Shown here: in pieces, positions 6,691-6,738 of the stretch
Position numbering within the stretch: position 1 is the stretch's first letter
Layout of the letters: each line of letters starts with the position of its first letter
Origin: an uncultured Rothia sp.
GTDB lineage: Bacteria > Actinomycetota > Actinomycetes > Actinomycetales > Micrococcaceae
NCBI RefSeq assembly: GCF_937976295.1
Contig: NZ_CALJRY010000013.1
Coordinates: 1-6,738, forward strand
Direction of reading: 5' to 3'
Length of the DNA: 6,738 nucleotides
Translations under genes and position numbers: made by a program
Notes under the pieces: model-generated
Seen by the model: only the letters and a program-made list of their open reading frames with translations
What the model was told of the DNA's origin: nothing
The model's database searches: none

Positions 6691-6738
6691 GCTTGGCTCC
6701 CGGGGTGTTTCTGGGAGGCTGGTGTGTTTTTTCTGGTG

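Noticed and set aside
6696..6717. Small inverted repeat (CTCCC/GGGAG) upstream of the complete gene's ribosome binding site
   Set aside because: Only five pairs around a loop of about a dozen bases in GC-rich sequence, with too little upstream sequence to judge.

Overview
The window is about 59-60% G+C by eye. It holds two large genes in tandem on the minus strand, with a structured 242-base spacer between them. Both encode secreted subtilisin-family (S8) serine proteases of the large, multidomain lactocepin / C5a-peptidase type: signal peptide, inhibitor_I9 propeptide, S8 domain interrupted by a protease-associated (PA) insert, then an Fn3-like domain. The upstream gene is complete (2654-6679, 1341 residues, GTG start) and ends in three S-layer-homology (SLH) repeats. 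The downstream gene (ATG at 2411) runs off the left edge, so only its first 803 residues are visible.

Several features suggest an actinobacterium of the Micrococcaceae, most likely Rothia (R. mucilaginosa-like G+C). These are the G+C level, strong Shine-Dalgarno sites, the absence of TTA, CTA and TCA codons from the complete gene, Ala-rich signal peptides, and SLH repeats with an 'R-D-A-M-A-A-F-x-Y-R' core. The genus is inferred from recalled family resemblance, not from a search.

Layout, left to right on the + strand: 1-2411, 5' part of the downstream protease gene (minus strand); 2412-2653, spacer with three consecutive hairpins; 2654-6679, complete upstream protease gene (minus strand), with its SLH-coding repeats at 2678-3205; 6680-6738, its ribosome binding site and a short piece of leader.

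The proteins are clear paralogs over their shared ~800 residues. Both keep the Asp/His/Ser triad, the oxyanion Asn, a DPNGDGD calcium-type loop and the same four cysteines. Their synonymous codon choice differs visibly. Both are probably exported and self-activated by propeptide removal. The upstream one is probably held at the cell envelope by its SLH repeats. I see no RNA gene, mobile element, CRISPR array or phage feature. The most notable structure outside the proteins is the spacer: its hairpins pair much better as minus-strand RNA than as plus-strand RNA, because several A/C mismatches become G-U wobbles. I found no clearly new biological system.
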